Origin: Nemertoderma westbladi
Lineage: Eukaryota > Xenacoelomorpha > Nemertodermatida > Nemertodermatidae
Assembly (NCBI GenBank): GCA_032718475.1
Contig: JAUCBJ010004567.1
Coordinates: forward strand, 1 to 41,384
DNA length: 41,384 bases
Reading direction: 5' to 3'
A model generated the notes under the pieces. It saw only the letters and a list, made by a program, of their open reading frames with translations. It made no database searches and was not told the origin of the DNA. Shown in pieces: positions 10,348-19,769 of the stretch. The translations under genes were made by a program, and so were the position numbers. How positions within the stretch are numbered: position 1 is the first letter of the stretch; the number at the start of each line of letters is the position of its first letter.

Positions 10348-11872
10348 TTAACCCTATTAGTACCGGGCTATAAAATGTTGTACAAATACCGGGGGGGGGG
10401 GGTCATATTGACCCCCCCTCTAAAATCTACAAAGTTTTACGAAAACGTCTGATTTTTTGTTTGTACGCAGGTATCACTAGTCAGGTTCCGACCGAAAAAA
10501 AAAATTTTCGAAAAAATGTACTGGGGTGGTTATATTGCAGCACCAAAATTACAAGTAGTGCACAATTTTCAGAAAATTTGAAACTTACATTTTTCGTCTA
10601 ATTGTTTTTCAATACAGGTTTTCTGGGGCGCAAAATACATTGGAAGATATTTAAAAATGATATGATTACTATAAATGGCTGTTTAGTCCTCTCTGCGTCC
10701 GAAAAAAAATGAAAAAAACAAGTAACCAGCACTTTTCAGTTAGAACACAAAATTTTTTATTCACTTATACGATGCTATAAATTCACATTTTCAGGTTTTC
10801 TAGGGCGCTGATTCTAATGGAATACATTTCTAAAATGCCCCATCATTGCTACTTGTATTTTTCGACGTAATTTGGCAAATTTTGGTGCTAGGACCAAATT
10901 TCGTACCCATCTGATTCCATCGGATTCAGGACCCTCATAAACCCGTATAACGCAATAAACAAGATGATACTATCCACTGATCAATTTGCTTATTTTCCAA
11001 AATTTGGTGCTGGCACAACAATTTTCACCCACCGGCGAAAAATACAAGTTTGAAAACTCTCATGAAATTTTTACTGATTCCATTGAATTCGGAACCCTCA
11101 CAAACCCGTATAACGCAAGAAACAAGGTGACACAATCAATTTATATATTTGATGGTTTTCAAAATTTGGTGCTAGCACCACATTTTGCACCCACTTCCGA
11201 AAAATACAAGTTTGAGATGCCTAGATCGAAAATTATATATTCCATTCAATTCAGAATAGCCATAAACCTCTAAAACGCAAGAAATAAATTGTCACAAACA
11301 ATTTTATCAATTGAATTGATTTTCAAAATTTTGTGCTAGCACCAAAATTTGCACCCACCACCGAAAAATACAAGTTTGATACGCTTGGTGCAACTCGTAT
11401 ATATTTCATCGAAACCAGAACCCCAAAAAACCCCAATTGCGTAAAAAACAAGTTTCACACAATCAATTTACAAAATTGACATATTTCAAAATTTGGTGCT
11501 GGCACCAAAAATTGGCACCCGCCGAAAAAAACAAGTTTGAAATTTCTAAATCAATTTATATGAATTCCATCCAATTTCTAACACCAAAAAATTGGTGTAA
11601 ATCAATAATAGAGATGTTACAATTCATATTTAATGAAATGTAATTTTCAAAAAACGTCTCAAAAAAAGTGCCAAAAGTAGGGTTAAAAAATGGTGTTATA
11701 ACTCGAAAACTACCCAATATTTTTGAAAACGGTTTTCACTACTAGGAAGACAATAGATTTTTAGGAAAAGTCATAAAATTTCAGATACCCAACTGCGTTT
11801 GTTTCAGAATTATAATAAAAAAACCACGGGGGGGGGGTCATATTGACCCCCCCCCGGGTTTAATAGGGTTAA
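10348..11872. mobile_element. piggyBac-like non-autonomous element flanked by TTAA
   Basis: Both ends are TTAA followed by inverted CCCTATTA: TTAACCCTATTAGTACCGGG at 10348 and the reverse complement of CCCGGGTTTAATAGGGTTAA at 11853-11872. Just inside each end lies GGGTCATATTGACCC flanked by G/C runs (10391-10416 and 11828-11855). TTAA targets and CCCTnnT ends are features of the piggyBac superfamily. No transposase frame is visible in 1.5 kb, so it would need a helper. Internal DNA is mostly a run of ~163-bp repeats, annotated separately. Confidence 0.75.
10877..11640 (+). repeat. Five ~163-bp repeats, each with a GGTGCTAGCACC-type dyad
   Basis: Units begin at about 10877, 10999, 11161, 11325 and 11488, spaced 122, 162, 164 and 163 bp. 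Each starts with TTTTCAAAATTTGGTGCTRG and CACCAAA, a short palindrome. Each continues with GCACCCAC and CGAAAAATACAAGTTTGA, then an AT-rich stretch with a 'cataaacc...aacgcaagaaacaa' block. They are imperfect copies. Related modules recur in the element at 16724-17760. Confidence 0.8.
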
Positions 11873-11998
11873 CGAGTCTAAAAGATTCTCCCATTCATTA
11901 TGTTATTATTTTACAAATTCCAGATATTTTATAGTATTGCAGTTTTACCCCGATTGGGTGTGCAAAGATTTATATATAATAAAATAAAATAATATATG

Positions 11999-12229
11999 TA
12001 TTGTAGTTATTTGTCTTCATTATCTTATATTCTATATCTTATAGGAGAGAAGAAGGAGAAGAATGAAAATCGACAATAAAGATAACAACAATCATGTACG
12101 CATGTACTGACATGGTAGCTCTGGCAATGGAATATAAAATGTATGCAAGAACACATAGGATTTGTCATGAAGACACTGCCATCAACTATAACGAAATGAA
12201 AAATTAATCATTACAAGCTTAGCAGAAAG
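11999..12229. other. AT-rich intron sequence
   Basis: I see nothing recognisable here apart from a short purine-rich GAGAGAAGAAGGAGAAGAATG at 12045-12065. It joins the SINE tail to the copia-like remnant. Confidence 0.4.
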
Positions 12230-12740
12230 AAATTCGGCAATGCTTCATTTGGTGAGTAGTACGTTAGTGCTGCTAAATTCATTTGCACATCAGACCCTAA
12301 AAAAAACATTCATTCTGTCATGGTTGCAACATTTAATGAATAGAAGAGAGTATGTTGCTACTGCCTGAGCAATAAATTGGTCAAGATTCATGAAGCTTTG
12401 ATAGGACATATATAAAGGACTTTCCGAAACTATCTTCCTGTATGCTAAATTATTAACTAAAATGTTGCAATGTAAAAGAAGATTGATGAAATTCATTACA
12501 GTTACTACAACAACTGACAACAACAACAAAAATTGGTATAATCGCAATCCACAAATACCAAATATCATAGATGCTGAATTACCAGCGCTAACTGAGTCGA
12601 ATGATAAGCAAATTCGTAATTTACTAAAACTGTTTACATGAAACCCAGACAGTCGTATATTGCTGGAGATTCTACAGAAATAATTAATACTTCATCGAAG
12701 AGTACCATCACCTCCTCCTGTTGTCAAGAAAGGTAATAGT

Positions 12741-13388
12741 GTGTATTATTGGCATGATGTTGCTGGCATTGAGACTGGATGGAAAGGACCAGGAAATGTT
12801 TTGGGTAGAGAACGATCAGTCATTCTTGTGCAACATAGTTCACGTGTTATTCGTGTTCATCCAATTCACATTAGATTAAACAAGACGAAACAGCAGAATA
12901 ATGCTAAAGAATACGAATCAGATGATGAGGATGATTTGGAATTTCTTAAAGATGTAATCAGTGTACCAAGTGGACATGTTTCCAATGAATTTCAAGTCCC
13001 TATATCATCCAATATTGGTTTATTGCCATTAACGGACGATGTTGATTCGAATAAAACAACCATCAATGGCAATGGAAACTTGGAGTGAATGTATAAAAAT
13101 ACAGAAAAATCATCTTCAACGGTTTCTGAACTAGATGTAGTTCCTGATGAGCCTTTGTACAATAGAGCTACAATTCGCGCACTGAATCAACTTGATCAAC
13201 CTTTAGAACAAACTACATTACCACCAAGGACTAAAAGACCTCCTGAACGCTATCAGTGCAATAATATTGAAGAAATGATAGTTGGGGAAGAGGCTAACGG
13301 ATTTGTTGGTGCTGCTCAAAATGTTAAATGTCAAAACGAGGAAGAGTTTTATCACTCTAAACAAAAGGAGCTGCTCTCATGGAAATAA
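12741..13388 (+). pseudogene. Copia integrase C-terminus and linker
   Basis: Two consecutive frames in the same phase, separated by a TGA at 13086-13088. The first holds the integrase C-terminal fold (HDVAGIETGWKGPGNVLGRE, RVHPIHIRL) followed by an acidic stretch. The second is a linker containing PPRTKRPPERYQ and a start of the reverse-transcriptase region. Integrase would insert the cDNA. The copy is inactive. Confidence 0.72.
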
Positions 13389-14215
13389 TATGATGTTGTT
13401 GAAATTGTTTAAATGGAAGAAGCTATAAATAAACCTATTCAAACCAGATGGGTTAATTCGTGGAAATCATTACCAAATGGCCAAGTTATGGCAGAATCTC
13501 TGCTTGTTGTTAAGGGGTTTCAAGATGGTGACAAAGAAAATATCATATCAGAATCGCCCACTACAGACAGAGAAATTCTATAGTTGGTTCTGAGTTTTCT
13601 TCCAACTATGGGCTATAAACCAACAACAATAGATGTAAAAACGGCGTTCCTTCAAGGTGAAAAAATAAAACGAGATGTATTTCTACACCCACCCCCAGAA
13701 GTCAGCTTACCAGCTAACACCTGTTAGAAGCTAAAGCTAGACAGTCTATGGATTAGTCGATGTATCTCGTAATTGGTATAATCATGTTGACCATGTAGTA
13801 AGAGAGGTGGGTATGTTTCGTAGCAAGGCAGATCCAGCATGGTATTGTTTGCATAGAGGTGAAAAACTCGAGGGTCTATTGCTTTTTCACGTTGATGATT
13901 TCTTGTACACTGGATCAGATTGGTTCAAGAAAAATATGATGTCAAAGATTCAAAGCAAATTTACCATTGGAAAAATTACTGAGAATTTGTTTTTCATTTC
14001 TGGGTTTATGTATACTAAATGCTTTAGATCAAGTTGATCGTTTTCTAATTGCTATTTCCAACAGGACAAATTTACAAAGTTGTGTGATATTTAATGTTCG
14101 GCTAACAGGAATAAATCTGAGTTGCTAACAATAAAAGAAATGTCATTGGTGAGATCTCTTCTAGGTAGTCTACAATGGGCTGCGGCATTAACTCGTCCAG
14201 ATCTTTTTTTTTAGT
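13389..14215 (+). pseudogene. Copia reverse transcriptase, degenerate
   Basis: Blocks are spread over several frames. PIQTRWVNSWKSLPNGQ (about 13435) leads to TIDVKTAFLQGE, carrying the first catalytic aspartate. GLLLFHVDDFLYTG (13874-13915) is the YVDD-like catalytic pair, and SLLGSLQWAAALTRPDL precedes the lost RNase H. The usual YVDD is HVDD here. The DNA ends abruptly at a T-run near 14206-14213. The frame at 13807-14037 is the longest piece. Confidence 0.75.
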
Positions 14216-14240
14216 ACGTTCCATTAACCTGGCATATTAC

Positions 14241-14642
14241 ATGGTGTAATATCAGTATAAACTACAATCAAATAACCTTTTATACAATCAACTAAAGACA
14301 AGATAACATAGAAAGTACATACATAAATAGTGCTTACTAAAACTGCTGTTAAGGTTATCAGCTGGTAAACATAAGACTAAGAGAACTAAGAGAGTTATTA
14401 CAGAGTGAGTTATCACAATAACTGTATGGAAATATATATATATATTGCCTATTAATTCAATTGGATTATTAATAACGTGTTAATGATATTAATTTATGTC
14501 CACCATCATATGAGAAATTGTTAGGGTATGTTTGGGGGTGGTGTGTTATCAATAATGGCTGTGAAAAAATTATTTATTAACAAGTACATTACAAAACACA
14601 ATAATATTTCATCAAATTTGAGATACTTTGACATTTATTTAC
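14241..14642. other. Intron sequence next to GPCR exon 1
   Basis: AT-rich, with a short TATATATATATA stretch near 14432. No gene or repeat family recognised. This is the 5' end of the GPCR intron on the minus strand, beginning GTAAAT at 14637-14642. Confidence 0.5.
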
Positions 14643-15065
14643 CTGACACGACACGGGGTTATGATCCACTCCCGCTTTATACCACTGATAGTAAAGTATC
14701 ATTGGCAGAACGAAAACTCCAATGATGAAGTCGCTGATGGCAACAGAACAAACCAATATGTTAGTTGGATTCTTTAAGCTCTTGTTGAATACAATGAACA
14801 GGATTACAAACCCATTGGCGAGGCAGGAAAGAAGCATGGCGATCCAGTAAAAGGTTACCATTTGGTCCGATATCATTCCCACTCCAAAACCAGGCTGGTC
14901 GTAGCAGAAATCGTACGTATTGTTGGTAAATGGTTCAGAGTATGGGTAGGTTTCTGTTGGGTCCTTGATTATTGCGTTAAATTCAATGATATTGCGGAGG
15001 AAAACTCGAAATATGAATGGAAGAGGTGGAAGTTTATTGAAATGAACTGTGAATAGATTACCCAT
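14643..15065 (-). CDS. Class A GPCR, exon 1 (N-terminus, TM1, TM2)
   Basis: This is the first coding exon, 141 codons, of a rhodopsin-family G-protein-coupled receptor, a plasma-membrane seven-helix receptor. The ATG at 15063-15065 has A at -3 and G at +4, and an in-frame TGA lies nine codons upstream. Residues 1-68 are extracellular, with an N-glycosylation sequon at N48. TM1 is about 69-93 with N1.50 = N84. TM2 is about 101-126 with D2.50 = D112 and P2.59 = P121. The last codons carry C140, which fits Cys3.25, the conserved disulfide cysteine. The exon ends CAG followed by GTAAAT, a strong 5' splice donor, in phase 0. Without splicing the frame would run only 17 more codons. It joins the exon at 1-591. 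The family is certain; the ligand class is inferred in the exon 2 entry. Confidence 0.9.
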
Positions 15066-15520
15066 CTTCTTATATGTTGATGTAAGGAATCAGTGACGAA
15101 TCAATATGGAATGTATTTTTAGTTAGTAATGAAATATTTAAATTGAAAGTTTGAAAATTTATAACCAATTAAAATGCTTAGATTATATTATATTACCTAG
15201 TTAAAAAGTGAAGTAAATAACTCTTAACAAATTTTTCTCGCTTTTTTACGTATATATAAAGTATTTTCAAAATCGCAACACAGCCATGTTCCGATGGGGA
15301 CAGATATTTCAGCTTCCCAAAACTACATACCTAATCTTCCTCTGCCCTGTTTAAAGTAATAACTGCTTGTTTAATATAAAAATGACATGACTGCCGTGAG
15401 CTTATAAATTATCTTTCAGATTTTTCAATTATATTTTCTTCTGCCCTCCTCGATTATTTATGCTGGAATATGCTGGAAGGATATTATGTTACAAAGATAA
15501 CAGCAATATGATTTTTAGAA
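15066..15520 (-). promoter_or_regulatory. Upstream region of the GPCR gene (5' UTR/promoter, undefined)
   Basis: This lies immediately 5' of the GPCR start codon. It is AT-rich, with no other gene. A TATATATA-rich stretch near 15249-15258 is a possible core-promoter element about 190 bp upstream, but nothing fixes the transcription start. An additional untranslated exon further upstream cannot be excluded. Confidence 0.3.
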
Positions 15521-15521
15521 G

Positions 15522-15805
15522 GGCCTTTTCTTTAGGCCTTTCTTTGTTGACAACTCTTCGATTATCCTTCTAAGCACCAGAATAAGCTCCATGGTCCCAC
15601 AACCTTTACGAAACCAGTTCTGATTTCCATGTAGCAGTCTCTCAATGGGATCCCTGATGCGGTTTAATAGAATTCTATTGTATAGCTTTGTTGCAATCGA
15701 GATCAATGAGATTCCCCGAAAAGAACCATAGAGTGTTAGGTTGCCTTGGGAACTGGCACCAACTTATTTGGTTTCATTTCTTGTGGGACTCTTAGAAGCA
15801 ATATA
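15522..15805 (-). pseudogene. LINE-A fragment (reverse transcriptase fingers)
   Basis: This matches residues of about 64-147 of the LINE-A reverse transcriptase at 28822-30423, on the same strand. Shared strings include LYNRILLNRIRDPIERLL, GNQN and RRIIEELS. A small deletion removes the KKG region near 15745 and shifts the frame. It ends at an AAAGGCCTAAAGAAAAGGCC imperfect dyad. It is an old internal fragment with no tail, so it probably reflects rearrangement or partial deletion. Confidence 0.8.
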
Positions 15806-15839
15806 GTTAAATACTACAGTTCAATTTTTTTGTAACTCT

Positions 15840-16590
15840 ATATTATATCGCTCTATCTTTTATTTAATAATTAATTAAGAAACATCGTTTACACGTTACA
15901 CTCGATACACCTGTTCCCAAATTCGTAAGAGATACTCTCCGAAATAATAATAAAATATTTGTGCTCAATATCTTGTTGCCGATGTGAAGCAACCGACACA
16001 TATAATAAGAAGGACCGATAGATCCTTTGACACATTTGCAAATACAGATACATAATTAAGTAGTGATCCAGGTAGCTGCTTGCGCCACCTGGATCTAATA
16101 CTATTAATGTATGATTCTATCATAGTAAATGTATGTAGGACAATACCTGCATGGGAGGATGTCTTTGTCTTTTGATTCGCAACAAGTATCCGATGTTGGT
16201 TTGATGAGGAAACAAAGGCCTTGTGGGTTGATCGTTGAAGCTCAGAGAGATTCATGCATCCAGCCACACTTGGCCTCTGCTGCTGACAGCCTTCATGACA
16301 GCCTCTCTTATTACTTTTAACTTAGCATCTCTTATGGCATTGTTGTGAATAAATTTATTTAATGTCATGGTATTGCTGAAGGGAGTCTATCTCTTCATGG
16401 CTTCTGACTCTGTTGCTTCACATACACTCAGACTACCTTAGAGCAGTATCTTCTAATGGCCTTTAGGGTGTGATTATAATTTTCAGACTGCTGTAAAGAG
16501 GTCCGATTTGATCCCCGAATTTTGACCCCCTGTTTCTGCCAAGTCGAACTCAAAGTAGGAAATTATAACTTTAATTATTAAGTCTATGGC
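15840..16590. other. Unassigned sequence
   Basis: There is a 100-codon minus-strand open frame at 15965-16267, preceded on the same strand by a lysine/valine-rich stretch up to about 16330. I recognise neither. Position next to a LINE-A fragment makes a decayed LINE linker possible. A nearby TGACCCCC (16526-16534) recalls the TTAA elements but has no ends. Confidence 0.3.
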
Positions 16591-16596
16591 TGTAAT

Positions 16597-16682
16597 AATA
16601 ATATATAATATGAATATGAATAAGTAATATGTGGTGTGAATACACCACATATTACTTATTCATATTCATATTATATATTATT
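16597..16682. repeat. Perfect 86-bp palindrome
   Basis: Two exactly complementary 41-bp arms are separated by a 4-bp loop (GAAT). The left arm starts AATAATATATAATATGAATA and ends AGTAATATGTGGTGT. It would form a cruciform, or a perfect RNA hairpin from either strand. The arms are AT-rich and contain no gene. Confidence 0.92.
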
Positions 16683-16723
16683 CCGCATATAATCGCAATC
16701 TTATAGCCAAAAATACTCTTCCT

Positions 16724-17760
16724 TTAACCCTATTACCACTGGGGTGTTTTGACCATTAGCACCACTGGGGGGGGGGGGGGGGGGGGGGGGATTCGGCCGG
16801 GCCACTATATTTTTGTAATCGTCCAATAAAATCCTATAAAATTTGGGCTGTTGGTGAAACAACCATAGATGAACACTACCAAACCTTAAAAAGTTAAAAT
16901 TTCATAAGCAGGGAATCATAATTTTGATGAAAAATAAAAGTAGTCCCAGGACAAAATTATAAAATTTTTCGTTTTCTGAAAACTAACAGTGTGGCAGTGT
17001 TGGCTAGATTTAGTAGGTTTTTCAAGACGCTGAATCGAATGTGATTATATTCCATTTCCAAAAATTGAAGTGGATGCTATTTTTCGTGCACATAAGAAGT
17101 GGGCGTGGCACTTCAAATTTTGAAAAATTAGATATTCAGAAAATGCTCTGCCTAATTTTTTATTTCAACGCATCTTTGTAGGTTTTCTGGACCGCTGAAT
17201 CGATTGAAAGTAATATAGAAGCCTGAAGACTTAGAGGTTAGCCATTTTTGATGTACCAAAATTAGGGCGTGGCACTTTAAATTTTGAAAAATGAAATGAA
17301 AAATTTTGGTGCACCAAAAATGGCGAACCACTAAGTCTTCAGGCTTCTATATTACTTTCAATCGATTCAGCGCTTCTGAAAACCAATAAAAATGCTTCGA
17401 AATCAAAACTTTAGTTAAAATTTCCGAATGAAGTAATTTTGAAATTTTAAAGTGCCACGCCCTAATTTTGGTGCTCCAAAAATGACCTACCACTACACTT
17501 TCATACTTGTGTAGATCATTAGAGTGATCCAAACCAATAAAAATAAATAAAAATAGCCCAAACATAAATAATTACTAAATCACGAATGACTTTGTAAAAT
17601 TCGAAAATTTCAAAAAATTTGGTGCTGGAGACCAAATTTTGAGGTGGCACCCACATCGAAAATTAGAAATCCAATTGCAACGTCGTTTTTTGCAAAAGAT
17701 GCGGCATTAAATTTGGCTAATTCTCAATAAAAATTGGGCCGGTACATAATGTGGTTGCAT
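16724..17760 (+). mobile_element. Second TTAA-type element, left end plus related modules
   Basis: TTAACCCTATTACCACTGGG at 16724 resembles the ends of the element at 10348. It is followed by GTGTTTTGACC, a G-run of 24 (16767-16790) and the phrase 'ggtgctggagaccaaatttt' near 17621. The interior carries repeated GGCGTGGCACTTTAAATTTT blocks in both orientations and an imperfect inverted repeat (separate entry). I find no matching right end, so the element may be truncated; 17760 is where recognisable modules stop. No coding frame. Confidence 0.55.
17181..17383. repeat. Inverted repeat with ~83-bp arms inside the TTAA-type element
   Basis: The left arm (17181-17263) and right arm (17302-17383) are complementary with only a few mismatches. 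Both include CTGAATCGATTGAAAGTAAT and, further in, AGAAGCCTGAAGACTTAG. The 38-bp spacer contains GGCGTGGCACTTTAAATTTT, which is itself repeated inverted at 17441-17466. Confidence 0.88.
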
Positions 17761-17837
17761 AGTTACAGCAACTAAAAACTAGGAAGGGGCCGAATGTTGC
17801 ATACTGCAAGGTCTGAATTTATAAAAATGATGCCATT

Positions 17838-18073
17838 TGAATAGAATTCTATAGCTTTGCTTCAATAGAGATCCAACGAGATTCCCAGAGAATATACAGA
17901 GAATGCCAGGTAATTCTTCTCTGGGACGGGACCAACTTATTTGTTCTCATTCTTGATGGTCTCTCTTTGTACTACACATAGCCACAAAAAAGGGGTGAAT
18001 GAGCTCCAAACACTCAGGAAATTTAATGACCTCAGGGGGCGCGCCATATACTTCACTGGCACGAATGGTCTTG
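17838..18073 (-). pseudogene. LINE-A fragment (N-terminal RT region)
   Basis: On the minus strand this matches LINE-A residues about 25-105: IKTIRASEVYGAPPEV and FPECLELIHP correspond to IKTNRASGVDGVPPEV and IPECLKLIYP. It is degraded by stops and indels. It begins directly at the (TAG)n tail of the 3' fragment described next, so two LINE-A pieces are arranged head to tail. Confidence 0.8.
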
Positions 18074-18305
18074 ATACTACTACTACTATAATCGGCCTGC
18101 TGCATTGAAACTGCACATTGAGATGCTATGCCAGCTTAACAAAAATATTTTCTCACCACCATGCAATCCACAATTGGCAAGCCCAATGCAGCGGGTATTA
18201 AAAAGGCACGCTGCATGCTTATCAACAAAGTTGCACCACCACAACTGCATATACTCCTATGACTTTAACGAGATTATCCGCGTCTTCAAGGCCAGTGTCC
18301 TTTAG
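18074..18305 (-). pseudogene. LINE-A 3' end with (TAG)n tail
   Basis: The minus strand carries the last codons of the LINE-A protein (DTGLEDADN-like, 18255-18305), a degraded stretch, and the 3' UTR CAATGCAGCAGGCCGATTAT. The tail follows as TAGTAGTAGTAG at 18075-18086. It is more diverged from 28784-30422 than the other copies are. Confidence 0.75.
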
Positions 18306-18412
18306 GTGGTGGGGCAACTGTTAATAAATTAATTAGTACTATTGAATTGCCATTGAATTGCTACTGGGTTTCATATTCAAAAATTTTTCGATTTCTGTAA
18401 TTTATTTCTTTT

Positions 18413-19069
18413 TATAAACTAGTCCTAACCGTCTCGGTTAGTGGGCAATCAAATAGTACATGTGTTTCTGTTTGTACTTCTCCCCGTTACACATTTACAG
18501 ATTCTCTCCTCTCGCTTTGTTCTACTCTGTACTTTAAAGTCACGATTAATTTGAAAACATGTCACAAATAAGCCCCAGTAGCCAGTAAGCTCTAGTAAAC
18601 ATAATAAATTTGTAGTAGGTAGTTAATCCAACGTTTAATACCATTTTAACAACTTTCACTACAACAACTACTTCTCCACGTATCACTCAAATAAAGAATA
18701 GCCGATATCAGTGCACAATAGAATACATTTTTTTTAAATAAAAGGTATTGGTATTCCTAGCACAAAAAGCTGCAAACTTCCAATATGTTTTTGGCACTCT
18801 TGTACATGTAACTTAATCACAGTTTTCATTGTCCCGTCCGGAGAAAATTGAGCCCCCAAATAGGTATACGATTTTGAGTTTCCAACAAATATGTCCCCAA
18901 ATTTAAAGGGTAACCGATCATCACTTGAACCTTTAATGACCATAAACTTTGTTTTTGTCTTATTTAGAAACATAATGTGGGTTAAACAAAATATTCTAAG
19001 CACATCCAGATTTAAAATACATTGGTTCCTCGACTCTGCTAAGATATAACTGCATTGCATACATTGCAT
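18413..19069 (-). pseudogene. LINE fragment (post-palm region to C-terminal Cys/His domain)
   Basis: The open frame 18734-19069 contains FLNKTKTKFMVIKG, then IFVGNSKSYTYLGAQFSPDG and ECQKHIGSL. This is the region after the YADD palm in Jockey/CR1/L2-like LINEs (usual 'LNxxKTKxMV' and 'YxYLGxxFSxxG'). Across shifted frames, ALISAILYLSDTW (thumb) and finally ETHVLFDCPLTETVR near 18425-18470 follow. That last block is the His/Cys C-terminal motif of these proteins. It differs from LINE1, LINE2 and LINE-A, so it is a further family. Confidence 0.72.
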
Positions 19070-19162
19070 ATTGCTTACACAACAATAAAATATATTGATA
19101 ATACCAACTTCTTTATAACCAAACCACCCACTTTAATTAGCATTATACACTCCCCACACATA

Positions 19163-19766
19163 TAGATAGATAGATGTTTATTGATTAAGGTATTATGTCA
19201 CAAAATTAGTAATTAGCACGTTTTCACTCAAAATAACCAATAGTAGGGGTAGGGGGGTCAATAGACTAACTCAATCCAAATTAAAGGCCAATTAAATACT
19301 CCATTTAATAAGTACTTATGTAAGATGCTCTCGGTTAAGCCGCGAGCAAAATTAATAGCACAAATATTTCATTTAACTAATTTAAACTTAAATCAACCAA
19401 TAACAATAGTTTTACCAAAAAAAGCAAAATAAATCGCATTATTAAAGGGTCATATTATTATACATAAAGTAATGGTTCGCTTTAACACAGTTAAAAAAAA
19501 TTTTAGTATTTCAAACAGAAAACGGCATATCTTCGGCCAATTTGGGTTTTTATTGATCAGCTGTTCAAAGTCGGAGACATTGATGTCGTATTGAAGGCGT
19601 AAGTGCTCCGATAAAGGACAACAAAAAATAAAAAAAACAGTATATCCGTATTGTAGAGTATATAATATATGCATTGCATGCATATATTACATTTTAAATA
19701 TGAAATTATTGTAACGTGTTGCTTTGTTAGGGTCTTCCTTTCTATGTTTGCTAATCGAATTTCCAT
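19163..19766 (-). pseudogene. LINE 3' fragment (C-terminus, 3' UTR, ATCT tail)
   Basis: The minus-strand frame 19450-19683 contains CCPLSEHLRLQYDI and NWPKICRFLFEILK, like the 'CPLY..HLR..Y.I' C-terminal segment of non-LTR elements. The 3' UTR runs to AATAAACATCTATCTATCTA at 19163-19182, like the tail of LINE1. Without the palm the clade is unclear. Confidence 0.55.
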
Positions 19767-19769
19767 TCA

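Larger units (their letters stand above)
10110..12000 (+). mobile_element. tRNA-derived SINE interrupted by a TTAA element
   Basis: The head at 10120-10190 resembles a tRNA, with an A box (TTGGTCTAGTGGTGA, 10127-10141) and a B box (GGTTCGATCCC, 10171-10181) about 30 bp apart. Together these are an internal RNA polymerase III promoter. The body includes ATCCTTCAGTGGTCGATAAATG, close to the core of the SINE copies at 22290-22450 and 25440-25711. The SINE breaks at TTAA (10348) and plausibly resumes at 11873, ending in an AATAAAATAAAATAATA-like tail near 11980-11998. The continuation after 11873 is an inference. Confidence 0.6.
12230..14240 (+). mobile_element. Ty1/copia-like LTR retrotransposon remnant (integrase to RT)
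   Basis: A broken pol region on the plus strand, in the copia order of integrase before reverse transcriptase. Around 12520-12600 is a stretch with NWYNRNPQIPNIIDAELPAL, like the conserved tail of copia integrases. At 12741-12880 TGWKGPGNVLGRE and RVHPIHIRLNK follow. The reverse transcriptase starts near 13620 with TTIDVKTAFLQGE, has FHVDDFLYTG near 13885, and ends with GSLQWAAALTRPDL near 14165-14205. Many stops and frameshifts interrupt it. I found no LTRs, so it is truncated at both ends. Plain copia assignment is secure; the clade is not. Confidence 0.8.
592..14642 (-). other. GPCR intron, 14 kb, filled with transposons
   Basis: The intron is bounded by GT (14641-14642, minus strand) and AG (592-593), phase 0. 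It separates Cys3.25 from Asp3.32 in TM3. It contains LINE2 on the plus strand with LINE1 inserted antisense, a SINE carrying a TTAA element, and a copia-like fragment. LINE1 lies in the same orientation as the host gene; most of the other elements are on the opposite strand. Confidence 0.85.

Noticed and set aside
12290-12568. 92-codon minus-strand gene
   Set aside because: It is antisense to the copia integrase region.
14589-14642. GPCR exon 1 extending past 14643
   Set aside because: The extra 17 codons after CAG|GTAAAT do not resemble TM3, whereas the exon at 591 fits it exactly.
15965-16267. 100-codon minus-strand gene upstream of the GPCR
   Set aside because: No recognisable motif, no conserved neighbour; left as unassigned sequence.
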